DNA from: Daedaleopsis sinensis
Lineage: Eukaryota; Basidiomycota; Agaricomycetes; Polyporales; Polyporaceae
Assembly: GCA_033807695.1 (NCBI GenBank)
Contig: CM066308.1
Span: 558,001 to 622,000 of the forward strand
DNA: 64,000 nucleotides
Reading direction: 5' to 3'
Position numbers and translations under genes: made by a program. This document shows, piece by piece, positions 34,875 to 46,324 of the stretch. Within the stretch, counting starts at the first letter, position 1. Every line of letters begins with the position of its first letter. Below the pieces are notes generated by a model. The model ran no database searches and was not told the origin of the DNA. It was given only the letters and a program-made list of their open reading frames with translations.

Positions 34875-37770
34875 AGTGGAAGAGGAGCGGTGGGTATTGA
34901 GCTCCTCTGGCTGCGGGGAGGAGAGTGGGAGGGTCGGGCGAGGAAAGGAAAACATGTAGGGAGTTTATGAAGGGCGCGAGCTGTGCACACTGCGCCGCCC
35001 TCGGACTCGGGAGCATGACCGACGGGAGAACGGAGCAGGGGATGTCATAGGTGGGCCCGATCCATACTGTTGCCCGGGAAGCCGTCATGACTCAATATGT
35101 TCCCCGTGCTCGAAGACTCCCATAGGACGATGGTTGCCGGTCGTGTTCTGGAATTGTCAAAAGAGGAGGTCGGGTGGTCTGTCATCCTCCGAGGCAGGCA
35201 TCGGCGCGACCGCCTGGAGCACCGCAGATGCGGAGAGCCCTGGAAAACCTCGTGCGAAGTGGGCGCGGTGCAGGCAAAGAATGGAAGTCGATTCAAATCG
35301 TTGGTGAGTTTCCGGCATCCGCTGAGGACGGAGGGAACCAACGGGGCAGCGCCCATCAGGTCTTCACTTGGCACCTGTGAGAACCCCTCCGGGACACAGG
35401 CTGGCTCCGGTGGGTTAGGGCCATTAGGATATAATTTGAAGTATATCCCGTTGCGCCGACACGTACCGTCACTAATGCAAATCCTTATAACGATGCCGGG
35501 CGGGCACTGTGGGAGACTATGGGGACTCGGAGTGGAAGCAGAGCTGTACGCCTCTTCCGAGCGTTCCGGAATGAAAACATGCAAGTAATGGTCCGCCGCC
35601 GCCGGCCTCTCGGACTTTTCTGCACGCCAGGCTGGCAAGGACGGGGACAGAGTCGGCCAAAACCATTTCGTACGCCGAGAAGAAGGGTCAATAGTAGGGA
35701 GGTCCTGTTGGTTGCCAGCGAAAAAGCGTGGCAACAAGCGAATCGTCACTGAACAATGTGGCGATTCCCACACGGCATTTTCCGTTGCCTGATAATCTGA
35801 GATCCCGGCAATTTACATCGAGTGACTCACACGGCGGGCATCCGGATATTTTGTGCGGGAGAAAAGGCGTCCGAATTTGGCCGCACAAGGCATTCCAAGG
35901 CCAAAAGTTGTAGAAAAGTCGTGCAAAAGGGTCCTTTGGGCGAAAAGGGTTACCTCCAGCGGCCGATTTTGCACGCCTTTTCACCCGTCGAAAATATCGG
36001 GATGCCCGTCGTGTCAGTGAGTAGGAGATTGACCGTTGCCATCAAGTTGCCATTGGATCTGTCCATGCCCCAGTGCACTGCTAGCTAAGCTATGCCTCCT
36101 CGTCGATATGTATGTCCTTGCTCAGCCTCTGTAGTTGTTCGTTACGTATCGGCAATGCAACGCACAACCACAAGTCGTTTCAACATTCGATTGGTCCACC
36201 TGCGGATCGGCGGGCCTACGGTGTGTTCTGTAATCTCGCTACAGTACCTCTTTCAACTCAAACTTCAGGTCCTACAGACTTCGAATCGCGTGTGCCAGTC
36301 TGCAGGAGTTATGAATTGCCTACCTCTCACTGTGGGTACGTTCTTTGCTACTGTTCTCAGTGTCACTGAACCAGTAGTCGATTACGCCGTGGTATTAGGC
36401 CGTGGTACGATTTAGTGCATCACTCAGTCGGCAGTCTGTCAAGTCGTGACAAATACACAGCCTTCCACGCACAGCAGGTTCGCCTTGTACTCTGTGTGTT
36501 GGAAATGATGACTATTAGGTCGCAATTCATTTGATCTCCAAGGAGCTGTCCCAAGGTGCTCCCGCTCTACATCGTCAGCTCATATCTGCCCATACTGATT
36601 CGTCTGTGTAGATGATGAATGCACTGAGCGGCCTCAGGGTTCTATTCACTTGAAGAGGACCCGAACTCGTGCTAGGGCTGCGTAGGGCACACCGCTCGCT
36701 CTCGCTGGGGGGACCAACACCAAGCAGCTTATGGGATCGTTTGTGCGACTGTATACACCATTTCAGGAATATCAAGCCCCTCAGCCGTGCGAAGAGCTGC
36801 ATCGTTTGACCTGGTCAGTGACCGGAGCAGCGTGCGGCAGCTGTTGGTCAGTATGTATTTAATATCCGGCCCATCTCCGCTCACTCTAGTCACCGTTCGG
36901 ACTTCCTACTACCCCTTCCACCTGAACGCTTGCATGCACAGGGGCTTGACGTGCATACACCAACCATATGCAGGCGGGCTCTACGCAGGAGAATACGCTT
37001 CATGCCATCCCGCTGGGTGATTTCGGCAGATCCGCTACAATCTGGAACGCACAGTGGTAGGGTGAGTGAGTTTTCTTCGCATGTGTTGCGTGCCCCTGCA
37101 TCCCCTTTATGCCTCCAGGCCTCACCTCCAAGCATATGTACCACCTCGCGGCATCCCGCTGGGCTCGACCGGCTGATGGCAACCTTGAAGTTGAGAGGAC
37201 TCAGGAGACTCCTCCGTGTCTCAGATGAACGTGTTTTTAGGAAGTGGTACGTAGCCCTTTTCCTCCCCCTCCTGCGCATAGTACAGTACAAACAATATGA
37301 CTGTCTATTTGGCAGACCAAAGGGCGTAACGCGTAAGGGTGTGTCGTGGCCCTCGATTTATCGGGCCGTGCTCTCCGTGGCGGGCCGAGATCTCCGAAGA
37401 GCAATCGCAGCATGATTGAGACTTCCGACTCCTGGCTCGACGACGCTCCTTAACTCTCCCTGCAGGATTCAACGAAGCTCTCCTTCCTCCAGACTCGTTT
37501 GAAAGCATTCATTTTAAGCAGGGAAACTTCTTCTCGGACATTCCTGCGACATGAAGCCTGAAGTCTCCTATCGCGGCTACAACAACTTCCGGTCCGACCG
37601 CAGCCCAGGAGTTAAGGCTTTCATTTCGTCGACGCACTGTCACTTAGCAAGGTGCGCGGCACCCTCGATCGTACAAGTCAATGCTGATACTACTATACAC
37701 CGAGTAGACTTTGTAATTCCACTTGCAAACGGCTTAACACCTTCACGTAGTAACTCGGAAGAGCGTTCGG
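34875..37770. other. Gene-poor stretch containing an inverted-repeat element
   Basis: No gene I can support. Open frames at 35045-35773 and 35097-35588 overlap on opposite strands and neither looks coding. The region contains the hairpin element at 35822-36021. Confidence 0.4.
35822..36021. repeat. MITE-like inverted-repeat element
   Basis: Two arms of about 62 bases face each other: 35822-35884 and 35959-36021. Matching pieces include CGGGCATCC, GATATTTT, GAAAAGGCGT and a GGCC-AATTT block, each found reversed and complemented in the other arm with scattered mismatches. The loop is about 75 bases and has no coding frame. This is the form of a short non-autonomous foldback element; I could not define target-site duplications. 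Confidence 0.7.
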
Positions 37771-39094
37771 TCAATCAAAGACAGTTCCTCCATCCACAAT
37801 GTACTAGAGAACCTATCTGTGAGCGGTTGGTATTGGCATACAACGGGTATATACTTACCGATTGTCCTACCAGAGTGTGCAAGAGACACGCAACGGCCGC
37901 GTAGGTGACACTTGAGTATGATGCGCTAGCTTACAGGCTTAAAAGGATGCGTACCTGTGATGAACGCAGCATCGTCCGATACGAGGAAGGAAACCAGGTT
38001 CGCGACATCCCCGGGTTTCCCGAGCCGTCCCAGTAAATTCGGGACCTACGTCAAGTACCGTATGGACCAGAGCGTGCGGCCTCAATACCACGAGCAGTGA
38101 ACGTTCTGAGACGCACGCACTGCGCTTGCCCACGATCCCTTAGGAGTCCCGTTCTGCTTCGTGTAGAACTCGTCCAGACCGTCCACTGTCAAAGCACATC
38201 CGCAACCATCGCAGGCCGAGGCGTTCCGGTCACTACGTCAACGATGATGGCTCGCGAAACGAGTGGACTCGAAGAATGCGTACATATAGCCGTCTCGGTA
38301 GGTCCAGGTGCGTACGCGTTGACCGTGATTCCATATTTGCCGTAGTCGCAAGCTGCACTTTGCGTCAGGCCCCGGACGGCGAACTTGCTCATGCAGTATG
38401 CTGCAGACTGCGCGTATCCTACAGTCGCACTAGTCCGTCAGGAACATTCGCAGCGTGCTACCATAGATATCGAGGGGAACGGACCTTTTTTGGACGCGAT
38501 AGAAGCGGCGCCAACGAGGCGTCCTCCCGTGCCCTGCTTCATGAGTTGGATCGCCGCGTACTTGTATGAGAGGAATGTCCCCTTGACGTTGACATTAAAT
38601 TCTCTCTCGAAGACTTCCGTTGACGCTTCATATTAACAACACTCCGTGATGAGCAAGCCTGGACTCATTCGTAAATCCACTCGGCAACTCTTACTGTCGT
38701 GAACGGCGCCCTGGCTACAAATGCCCGCGTTGGCGATCATCTATGTGTGTAACGCATGGTCGGTATGCAGGCTCCCATTCACATTTAGCCCTGCACTCAC
38801 CGCGTACAGACTCCCGAGCTCTCCAACGACTGTTTCAACCAAGCGCTTGACGTCGTCTTCGTTCGACACGTCCCCAAGAACCTTCACGACCTTCGCTCCG
38901 AAATCTTTCTTCAAGCTCTCTGCAACGTCGTCGAGCTTCTGCTCCGAGCGTGGAAGGTCGAAGAGTCCGAGGTCGAATCCGTCCTTCGCTAGCCTGAGAG
39001 CGATCGCTTTCCCGATCCCCTCTGCGGCGCCGGTGACGATTGCGACACGTCGCACAGAGTTGACGTTTGGCACAGCAGACTCGGGGACGCTCAT
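37771..39094 (-). CDS. Short-chain dehydrogenase/reductase, acetoin (diacetyl) reductase-like
   Basis: An NAD(P)-dependent oxidoreductase of the classical SDR family. The start at 39094 is followed by [19 protein letters not shown], the TGxxxGIG cofactor motif, and by LFDLPRSEQ at the end of beta 2. Exon 2 begins [16 protein letters not shown] with the NAG motif. Then come [20 protein letters not shown] and GAASIASKK, and the catalytic YCMSK is completed by splicing to [18 protein letters not shown]. Next is [16 protein letters not shown], the substrate-loop exon [39 protein letters not shown] and the last exon IVDGGTVFD, stop 37771. At least six introns. The substrate-loop sequence resembles acetoin/diacetyl reductases, but this is only likeness. 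No break in the frame was found; the final donor choice (about 37943) is the least certain join. Confidence 0.82.
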
Positions 39095-40113
39095 GGTCGA
39101 TGTTAGGCTGCGTTAAGGGAGAGGTGGTGAGTTGAGGATCGGGGTGGTATGGAGTCCCGGCAGTGAGGTCTGGTCTGGGAAACTTCAGTCGCACTGGCTC
39201 GAGTTCCGTGACCAGTGTCTTTTAAACGTCTTGCGTACAGAAGAGACGTATCAAAGAAGAATCAGACAGGCCCGAAGAACTGCCATACCATGTGACTGAG
39301 TTTGACAGACTGGATGACACACCGTCTCGGAGTTATATACGTCTTTGGGTGAGCTGGTACCTACTTATCTTCATCTCGGAGAGGCTGGAATCTGCTGCGT
39401 GAGTGCATTCTGGACACGGACACGGACACGGACGCCGACGCGTTTGGAAGTCAGCAGGCCAACAGCAGGTAAAAGGAAAGAGAGGCTTGGCTCGCCAAGA
39501 TAGGTTGCGCTGAGTGTCACTGCGCGATGCCACAGCAGCCGCGGTGGTATAGAAAGGGATGGATGGGCTTCTGGCATGAGCGTCCACGCCGTAAAATGTG
39601 AGGGACGGCAGGATGTAATCCTCTAGGAGATAGATTTCTGATTCTCAAAGCGTATACTGTCAATGATGTTTCTCACCTTGTTCAAATAGCTTGTTAACGT
39701 TATCGACTTGTAATGGCACCAGAAGGCACCAGCCATCACACGCCGAGCCTCGTGGACTCCACCCTCGGCTGCCAGTGGCACATGGATCTTCGTATCTGTG
39801 TCTCGCTATAGTTTAAGTTTTAACTCTTCCCGCCCGCGGTGTCATCCATGCACTCACCTATTCAGACTTCCACGGTCCCGCCGCCTTCGTCACAATGCGC
39901 TACTGTATCACCGCTACTGTACTGTTTAGGTAGCGCCACGGGTTCCGCGGTCAAGTCTTAGTATACCGGACCGCTCACCTTCCTGTACTCCCGTCTCGCC
40001 GACGCCGTTTCGTCTCAGGCCCTCGTCCTCTCTCTTTTGACCATCAAGTTGCTCGTCTGTCTCGCTAGATGAATCTGACCATAATCATCATGTACAATCT
40101 TCGCCTTCCAATC
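39095..40113. other. Gene-poor stretch upstream of the SDR gene
   Basis: No gene seen. A short GGACAC tandem (about four units) lies at 39412-39436. Confidence 0.4.
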
Positions 40114-40296
40114 TCGTCTGTCCTGCTCGGCGATAGCGCGACGAACAACGGCACAGAACTCAATTTCGTTCAATGTTCGATAGAGGGCGGAGCTTGAAGG
40201 GATTTTGCGCCTCTCTCGCAGGGATCCACATATTGCACTGCATCAGAACAGTGCAGGACCGCATGACGACGGGATTCATAATCCTCTCCTGTCACT
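40114..40296 (+). pseudogene. Decayed fragment of an SGNH esterase gene
   Basis: The frame from 40114 reads SSVLLGDSATNNGTELN, which matches FVLIGDSTTNNGTVLN near the start of the intact esterase at 22767-23782. After a shift of frame the next part reads GFCASLAGIHILHCI, matching GFCASLAGIPLSHCI, followed by a decayed TTG-ILS piece. At DNA level a 20-base run around the GFCASLAG codons is identical to the intact gene. The stretch between the two halves is altered and contains stops, and I find no later exons (no GHND, no DxxH). It is therefore a truncated, frameshifted copy. Confidence 0.8.
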
Positions 40297-41129
40297 AGTA
40301 TTCATCTAGGATGAGGTAGTGCAAAGACGGCGATGTGATAGGCTCCTGGTAAGCAGTGGTCCCCCGCATCGCGTGTGGCCGTGTGCGCAATTCATCAAGC
40401 TAAAGTCTAGATCACCCAGTATCTGTAGCCTCAGAGACAGTGGCAAGCATATCAAGCAGACATTTGAGGGAGTGTTGCACTACTGACACGGTAGCAAGAT
40501 GAGAGCTTGGTAGACGCGCGTTGACGCGTCACATCAACCTCATGGCATGATCGCGTGTATCTTGCGCATCACGCATTATCGCAGAATCTCAATCGGAAGT
40601 AGTACTACTGGTGGTACAGGGCGAGTCTTACAGAGCACATCAATCTAACCCAAGTGCTGTAACCACGACGCTGTACTATGAACCATCAGTCATTGCAGGA
40701 GATGATTATGCAGGAGTTAGCACAGCCACAGCCGCGCGACTGCAAGAAGTTCGACATGCCAGCACTAGTGCGTAGGTCTGGATCTCATACGTTTGAGAAG
40801 GCTGACTCACGTTCGGTCTTAGCATAGTAGTAGCATCTATAGCAACTTGTAGTAGATTGCCTATTGCGCAAGGGGGCAATAGAACCTTTGTGGATTTTGA
40901 CGCCGGCTTCGTCACCTAATGGGCGCTCACAAAGTTCAACTTGCTCATTAACCGCCACCTGGCTTTTGCTGAGCTTGTATTGGAATCCTCAATTCGGCCA
41001 ACAATAGTCGGCCATAGCACTACTGCGGCAATATCCGTCTCTGCCACGAGGCTCTGGTTAGGAATCCCCGTATAAAAACATCAGCGACCACCGGTATGTT
41101 GCTCACCACTACCACCATTCCTCTCCACC
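40297..41129. other. Gene-poor stretch before the FunK1 kinase
   Basis: Nothing supported. The DNA is AT-richer and frames are short. The kinase promoter must lie at the right end; a TATAAAA is present at about 41070. Confidence 0.4.
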
Positions 41130-44100
41130 ATGCCATCGCGCGCAGTCTCCTTCGCTCCTGGCACTGACAGCCCCTCTCAGGCGCTCAAGGGCAAGGGTCA
41201 GCACACTAGCTCAAAGACTACCCGTGACGATAATCACCGCGAGCTCCGCCACAGCATGCACCACAAGATCGTCGTCGTCAAACACTCATCGTTCATGGAT
41301 TTCTTTGTCCCCATTACCCCCAAATCTCGCCGAGGAAAACCCAGGAGGAGTGTATTCAAGGCTCTTCGCATATTTCAGAACGAGCAGCAGATGTATCACG
41401 ACATTGTGAGTGCGCTGGTTTGGTACGGCGCGACCCTGAGTACTAACCATCATCTAGCCAGCCCGACTGAACAAGAAGAAGCGGTACTGCCATGGATTCA
41501 CCGTTGTTGCTACTCCACACAAGGGCGACAAAGCCGCAGGCTCCACTCTTGCTCCCGACGGCGGTATCTATCCCGACGATCACGTACCGGTCACGGACGA
41601 GAAGACACCTTACGGCCGGACCGAATGGCCCTACCTCGAGATCCCTCTTGAGTGCAAGCGCGACCCGACCGTTGATCCTTTCGAAAAGAACACGCCTTGT
41701 GGTGAGCCCCTCTCTGAAGGTCGCAAGAGCTGTCTCGGCCAGGTCCTCTCATACTCGGAACTGCTCTTCCTTAACCAGCACCGCATGTTCCACTTCCTCA
41801 TCCTGTTCCTCGGCCACTACGTGCGTATTTTACGCATTGATCGCTCGGGTATCTTCGTCACGGAGAGGTTTCACTATGTGAGGGACGAGAAGAAGCTTAC
41901 CGACTTCCTCTGGCGGTACTCGTGTCTGTCTCCGGAGCAGCGCGGTCACGATCCAACTGTGGAGCGGATCGACCCTCACCACCCTCTTGCGAAGGCGATG
42001 CGGGAGAAGCTTGCTGAGGCTAAGCGCAATGCTCACCCCGATCGAGAGCATGTGAATGCTGATCCCGCGGCCGCGGCCGGCGTCCCCGATGCTCAATCCA
42101 CCGACGGTGGTGCTCGCCCCGCAGATATCAATGTACATACTGCCGATGCCGGTGCTCGTGGTAACGCCTCCAACGTACCCACCGAACATTCGGACGATGA
42201 AGACGACGGTGATGACGCCCCTCAACCACAGCAAGCGAGCCACGACTCGAGCTATATCACCGAACTCTTCGAAGACTCCCTCGACCAGAAGCGACCATGG
42301 TGGAGGCTTGAAGTCCATGACGAGCTGACGGGGACTATCCAGTCCTTCGTTGCGGGCAAGCCACATTTTCAAGCCCCAGGAGTCCGTGGACGTGGTACGC
42401 GAGGCTACGTCGCCCTACCCCTCAACAGCGACGGGACACTCGGGGACCGCTTCGTCTACCTCAAAGACGCTTGGCGGGTTAAGCACCCAGCGATCGAGAA
42501 GGAAGGCACCACTCTCAAGCGGCTGAACGACAACGACGTCGAGTACATCCCGACTCTGCTGTGCCACGGTGACCTCCCTTCTCAGGTCACGCAATCGCCG
42601 GGACGGTGGAAGGAGCTCCATCCCAACACACCATGCCCTCTCAAAGAGCATCAGCATTACCGCATCGTTGTCAAGGAGGTCGGGAAGCCCTTGTCTCACT
42701 TCAAAAACAGCAGCCAGTTGGTGACCGCGCTGCTGCACTGTGTCCTTGGTGCGTCTAATCACGAGTGCAGATTTCTCTTCATAACTAACCAAAGCTCGTC
42801 CAATCAGCTCATCAGGGTGCCTTTGAAGCCGGGTTCATTCACCGTGACATCAGTGCTGGCAATATCCTGCTTTATTTCAATGAGGAGACCGGGATGTGGG
42901 AAGGTATGCTCACAGACTGGGAGCTCGCGAAGGATGTCACTAAGACTGGTCAACCGGAGCGCACGGTGAGTTTTCTCCAAGAGAAAATATGTTCTATTTC
43001 GCTCATGCTCACGCCATCGGCCAGGGAACATGGCAGTTCATGTCCGCTCATGTCCAGGACGAACCCACGCGAGTTGTCGTCATCCCCGACGAGCTCGAAT
43101 CCATCTTCCACGTCCTAATCTTCTATGGCGTTCGATATCTTCGACACAGTCTAGACGACAAGAATGTCGGACGATTCTTACATGACTACTTCGACGACTA
43201 CTCGACCCATTCGGCTGGCACACGTTCTGGTATGGCAAAACGTCACGCAGTCACTACGGGCGCCATAAACCTTATATCGTACAACCCCAAACTGACGGCC
43301 TACAACAAGAAACTGCAGTTTGTCTGGCCATCCGGGACCTCCGAATCATCCGACGATATCACTCAGAACCCTCCGGACTACTCGCACCCACTCAACGAGC
43401 TCGTGAACACAATGCTGAGCTGGTTCCGAGCGCATTATTCGTTTGACGAGCCAGTCCCAACGCAGCCGGCTACGGTCGATCATTCCAATGCCGTGGCTCC
43501 CATTGTGAATGCCTCAGATGACCCGCGGCGACGTCGCTCGCGTGCTCGTTCTCAGCGTCATAGCGTTTGGCAGGCCCACGACGCTCCTCCTGACTCGTCC
43601 GCCAATCCCTCTGCTCCCAATACGACCAAAACCGCGCAGGCGCCTTCAACGCTCAGCGTCCAGAGCGGTCCAGGTGGTCAGGCGAAGGATACTGCCGGTA
43701 TGACGGAGCTCGCCAACAAGCTTCATATCCACGAGCCGGTGGCATGTCTGCTCTACGACGCGCTCAAGACCGTGCGCTGGCCAGAAGACGACAAGGTCGA
43801 AGACAAGCGTCCGAGGAAAGGCTTCGTGCCTGGCGGCGATCCCGTCCCTTCGGGGTCGTGGCATCCTCCCGAAAACTTCGCGCAGGACGCGGACGTTGCG
43901 GAGTACGTCATTCCTCCCGCCGAGTGGCAGCCCGTCGAGCAGCCTGTAGAGGCGGACCTCGGCCCGGAACTTGAAGATGACGATGAAGAAGAGGGGGACG
44001 TGCAGGAGAGTGCTGACAAAACTTCGGAACACGAAGAGGAGTGGATGATGGTGCCCGCGAAAGAGGAGACGAGTCAAGTCTCGGACGAGTGGATGGTGAC

Positions 44101-44311
44101 GGACATGTCAGATATGGAGGATGAACAGATGGTGGAGCGGCTCCTTTTCGAGGATTTGAGGGACAGCTCGTCGAGCGGTGCAGTAGATTTGGCAGCCCCT
44201 GCGCATGCAGTGTCGCGTCCATCCACTCCTGGGGCATCAAGCCAGACTGGAAGGAAACGAAACCGGGAAGGGGAGGAGCCGACGACTCCAACTAAGCGTA
44301 GCAAGTACTGA
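41130..44311 (+). CDS. FunK1-family protein kinase
   Basis: A fungal-type (FunK1) kinase, a family greatly expanded in Agaricomycetes. Exon 1 (41130-41404) joins DI to PARLNKKKRYCHGFTVV. The central part has LSYSELLFLNQHRMFHF and DRSGIFVTERFHYV (41760-41880), typical of the family N-lobe. An acidic, low-complexity insert lies at 42060-42250. The catalytic loop is GFIHRDISAGNILLYFNE (42835-42885), created by splicing at about 42741/42806, and the metal-binding DFG is replaced by DWELA (42917), both characteristic of FunK1. GTWQFMS follows after a short intron (42965-43020), then EPTRVVVIPDELESIFHVLI. The C-terminal third is disordered and acidic, ending TPTKRSKY with a possible basic nuclear signal; stop at 44311. 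It looks intact. Its substrate is unknown. Confidence 0.9.
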
Positions 44312-45978
44312 CGAAATGGATATTGTGTCGCATAACTCACATGATCCCTATGTACATGAATCTCCATTCGAGTGAGTAATCGCAGCTGTCAGCACAACAA
44401 AACGGGAACCCTCTGTTGCCCATGCTCTCCTCACAAACTTCCTTAGCATATCGACTCAACTTTTGACGTTCTATAATCATTTCAAGCTCCCTGAAGCGTT
44501 CTCCCATGAGAAGCTGAAGCTAGCTGAGCGGCCCAGCGAGCGACAGTGATTCTTCCCAGATCGTCGAGACTCGAGCGAGACGGAGAGCGGAAGGTTTAAA
44601 TTTCAACTTCAAAATGGTTACTACATACATCAGGAAAATGGTCACTGTACGGTAGAGGATGATAACCTACTACGAACAATGGTAGAGAGTGATAGTCTTC
44701 CGTAGCGCTCGTCGGGGCTTGATCATCTACGGTAATGAGTGATCGTGTCGGACATATAATTGGTAAATTGTGGTCTTGGCCGTCGACTAATGGTAATCTA
44801 TGGTAGATTAAAGCACAAGCAAGACTAAATTATATAGAGCTCTACAGATTTGAAGCTATGAGACAGAAGTGCTACTACTAGGCTAGCAGTAGCACTCATG
44901 TAAGTAAGTACTACCTCATACTTCAGGTGCATTTGCGCCAAGGATAACGGGATCGTGTCTTCGGACTATCTGGCCAGCGCTCATCAAAGTGCAGTGTATC
45001 ATGCCTGCCCTAAATCAACGCGGTAGTTTCCGGGTCACATTGACGCCGATGTTCGACTTCGGACTTGGTCTCCTCGCAACCGTCCCCCAAGTCTCCCTCT
45101 TACTTCTCTCTGCGGCTGCCCTCTATGTGCCCTCGACTGTTCTCTGTGTCTAGGCAGCTTCTCTTGTGCTACTGTGGGGCTTCTACTCTGCCTGCTGTGG
45201 GGCTTCTACTCTACCTGCTGTCTATGCTGGATAGGCTTCTGCTCGATCTATGGGGGCTCGCTGTTCTAGTTTCCTGGTCAATCGAGCCCTTCTTGGTTCC
45301 GAAGCACCTGCACGACAACGACGTGGCAATGCATGGAGGATGCATGACTCAGGTATGTGTCCCGGCTTCTTATTTGCATCCTCCCAATCTTTGCTCATGG
45401 TCAACGTGACAGCACCATGCTGAAGGACTAAGGTAGGACACGGCCGAGATGGCGACTGGCGTCGACACTGCGTTGTCTATTATGTTGTACCTACTATATA
45501 CTATCCCTGTACACTACATATACTACTAGTTGGAATGTCATTTGTCGTTGTCTTTCCTTCCATGTGAATCGTCCATGCCTACCTGAATCAAGCCCTGAGG
45601 TTAACGACCACCGCCCCAGCTCGTATTACGCTGTCATAGGTGATAATGCCCATCGTGAGTGCTAGAATGTGATCGTACGAGACGACCCATGATCATAGCG
45701 CCGGCGGCTTATGCTAGAGCATGTCAGACTCACACGGTCTCCTCTAGCATGCATTACAGCCTAAGATGAATCTTTGACAGCTTTCATCAACAAATGACCA
45801 GTCTCTACCAGTATTACAGATAATTACCACCTTGATAATCCATGCCCATGTACTGTGCCGATTTCCTGATGTAGTACGAAATTTATTACCATCAGCTTTC
45901 TGGGCGTCTTAGGAACTGTGGCGTCTGTGGATCCGCGCGGCCAACTCTCCTAACGTCGGCCAAATTCCAACTCTCCTA

Positions 45979-46012
<34 letters not shown>

Positions 46013-46324
46013 TAACGCACGGCACTCTGGACGATCTGCTCCTCTCATTTGTCGCTTTCTGTGTCTCCATCCTATCGCCTGAGGCCCTGAGCAATTCTCC
46101 GACTGGACGGACTAAAGCAACGAGTCAACGACTGGAGCATACCCGTATATTGGGAATACTGGTTGGATCGAGTGAAGGAATTATCGGGATAATTGACGGG
46201 TGAGTTCGCTATGCGGCAAGGCATCGCCGGTCTATTCATCGCTCTCGCACAGCATCCCCTCGCCGCAGTAGTCCTTAAGCTCCGCTTTCTGTGTCGCGCG
46301 GTCGACAATTCCACCTCAACTACC
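44312..46324. other. Gene-poor stretch with simple repeats
   Basis: No gene supported. It holds irregular copies of a TGGTAGA-GTGAT type unit (about 44630-44810), a duplicated 23-base unit containing GGGGCTTCTACTCT (45175-45222) and the ACG triplet tract at 45977-46011. The right end is the chitin synthase promoter. Confidence 0.45.
45977..46011. repeat. ACG trinucleotide microsatellite
   Basis: About eleven perfect ACG units in non-coding DNA, some 315 bases before the chitin synthase start codon. Confidence 0.95.

Noticed and set aside
35045..35773. 242-codon open frame on the minus strand and overlapping plus-strand frame
   Set aside because: Both strands are open at once, composition is unlike neighbouring genes, and no motif is seen.
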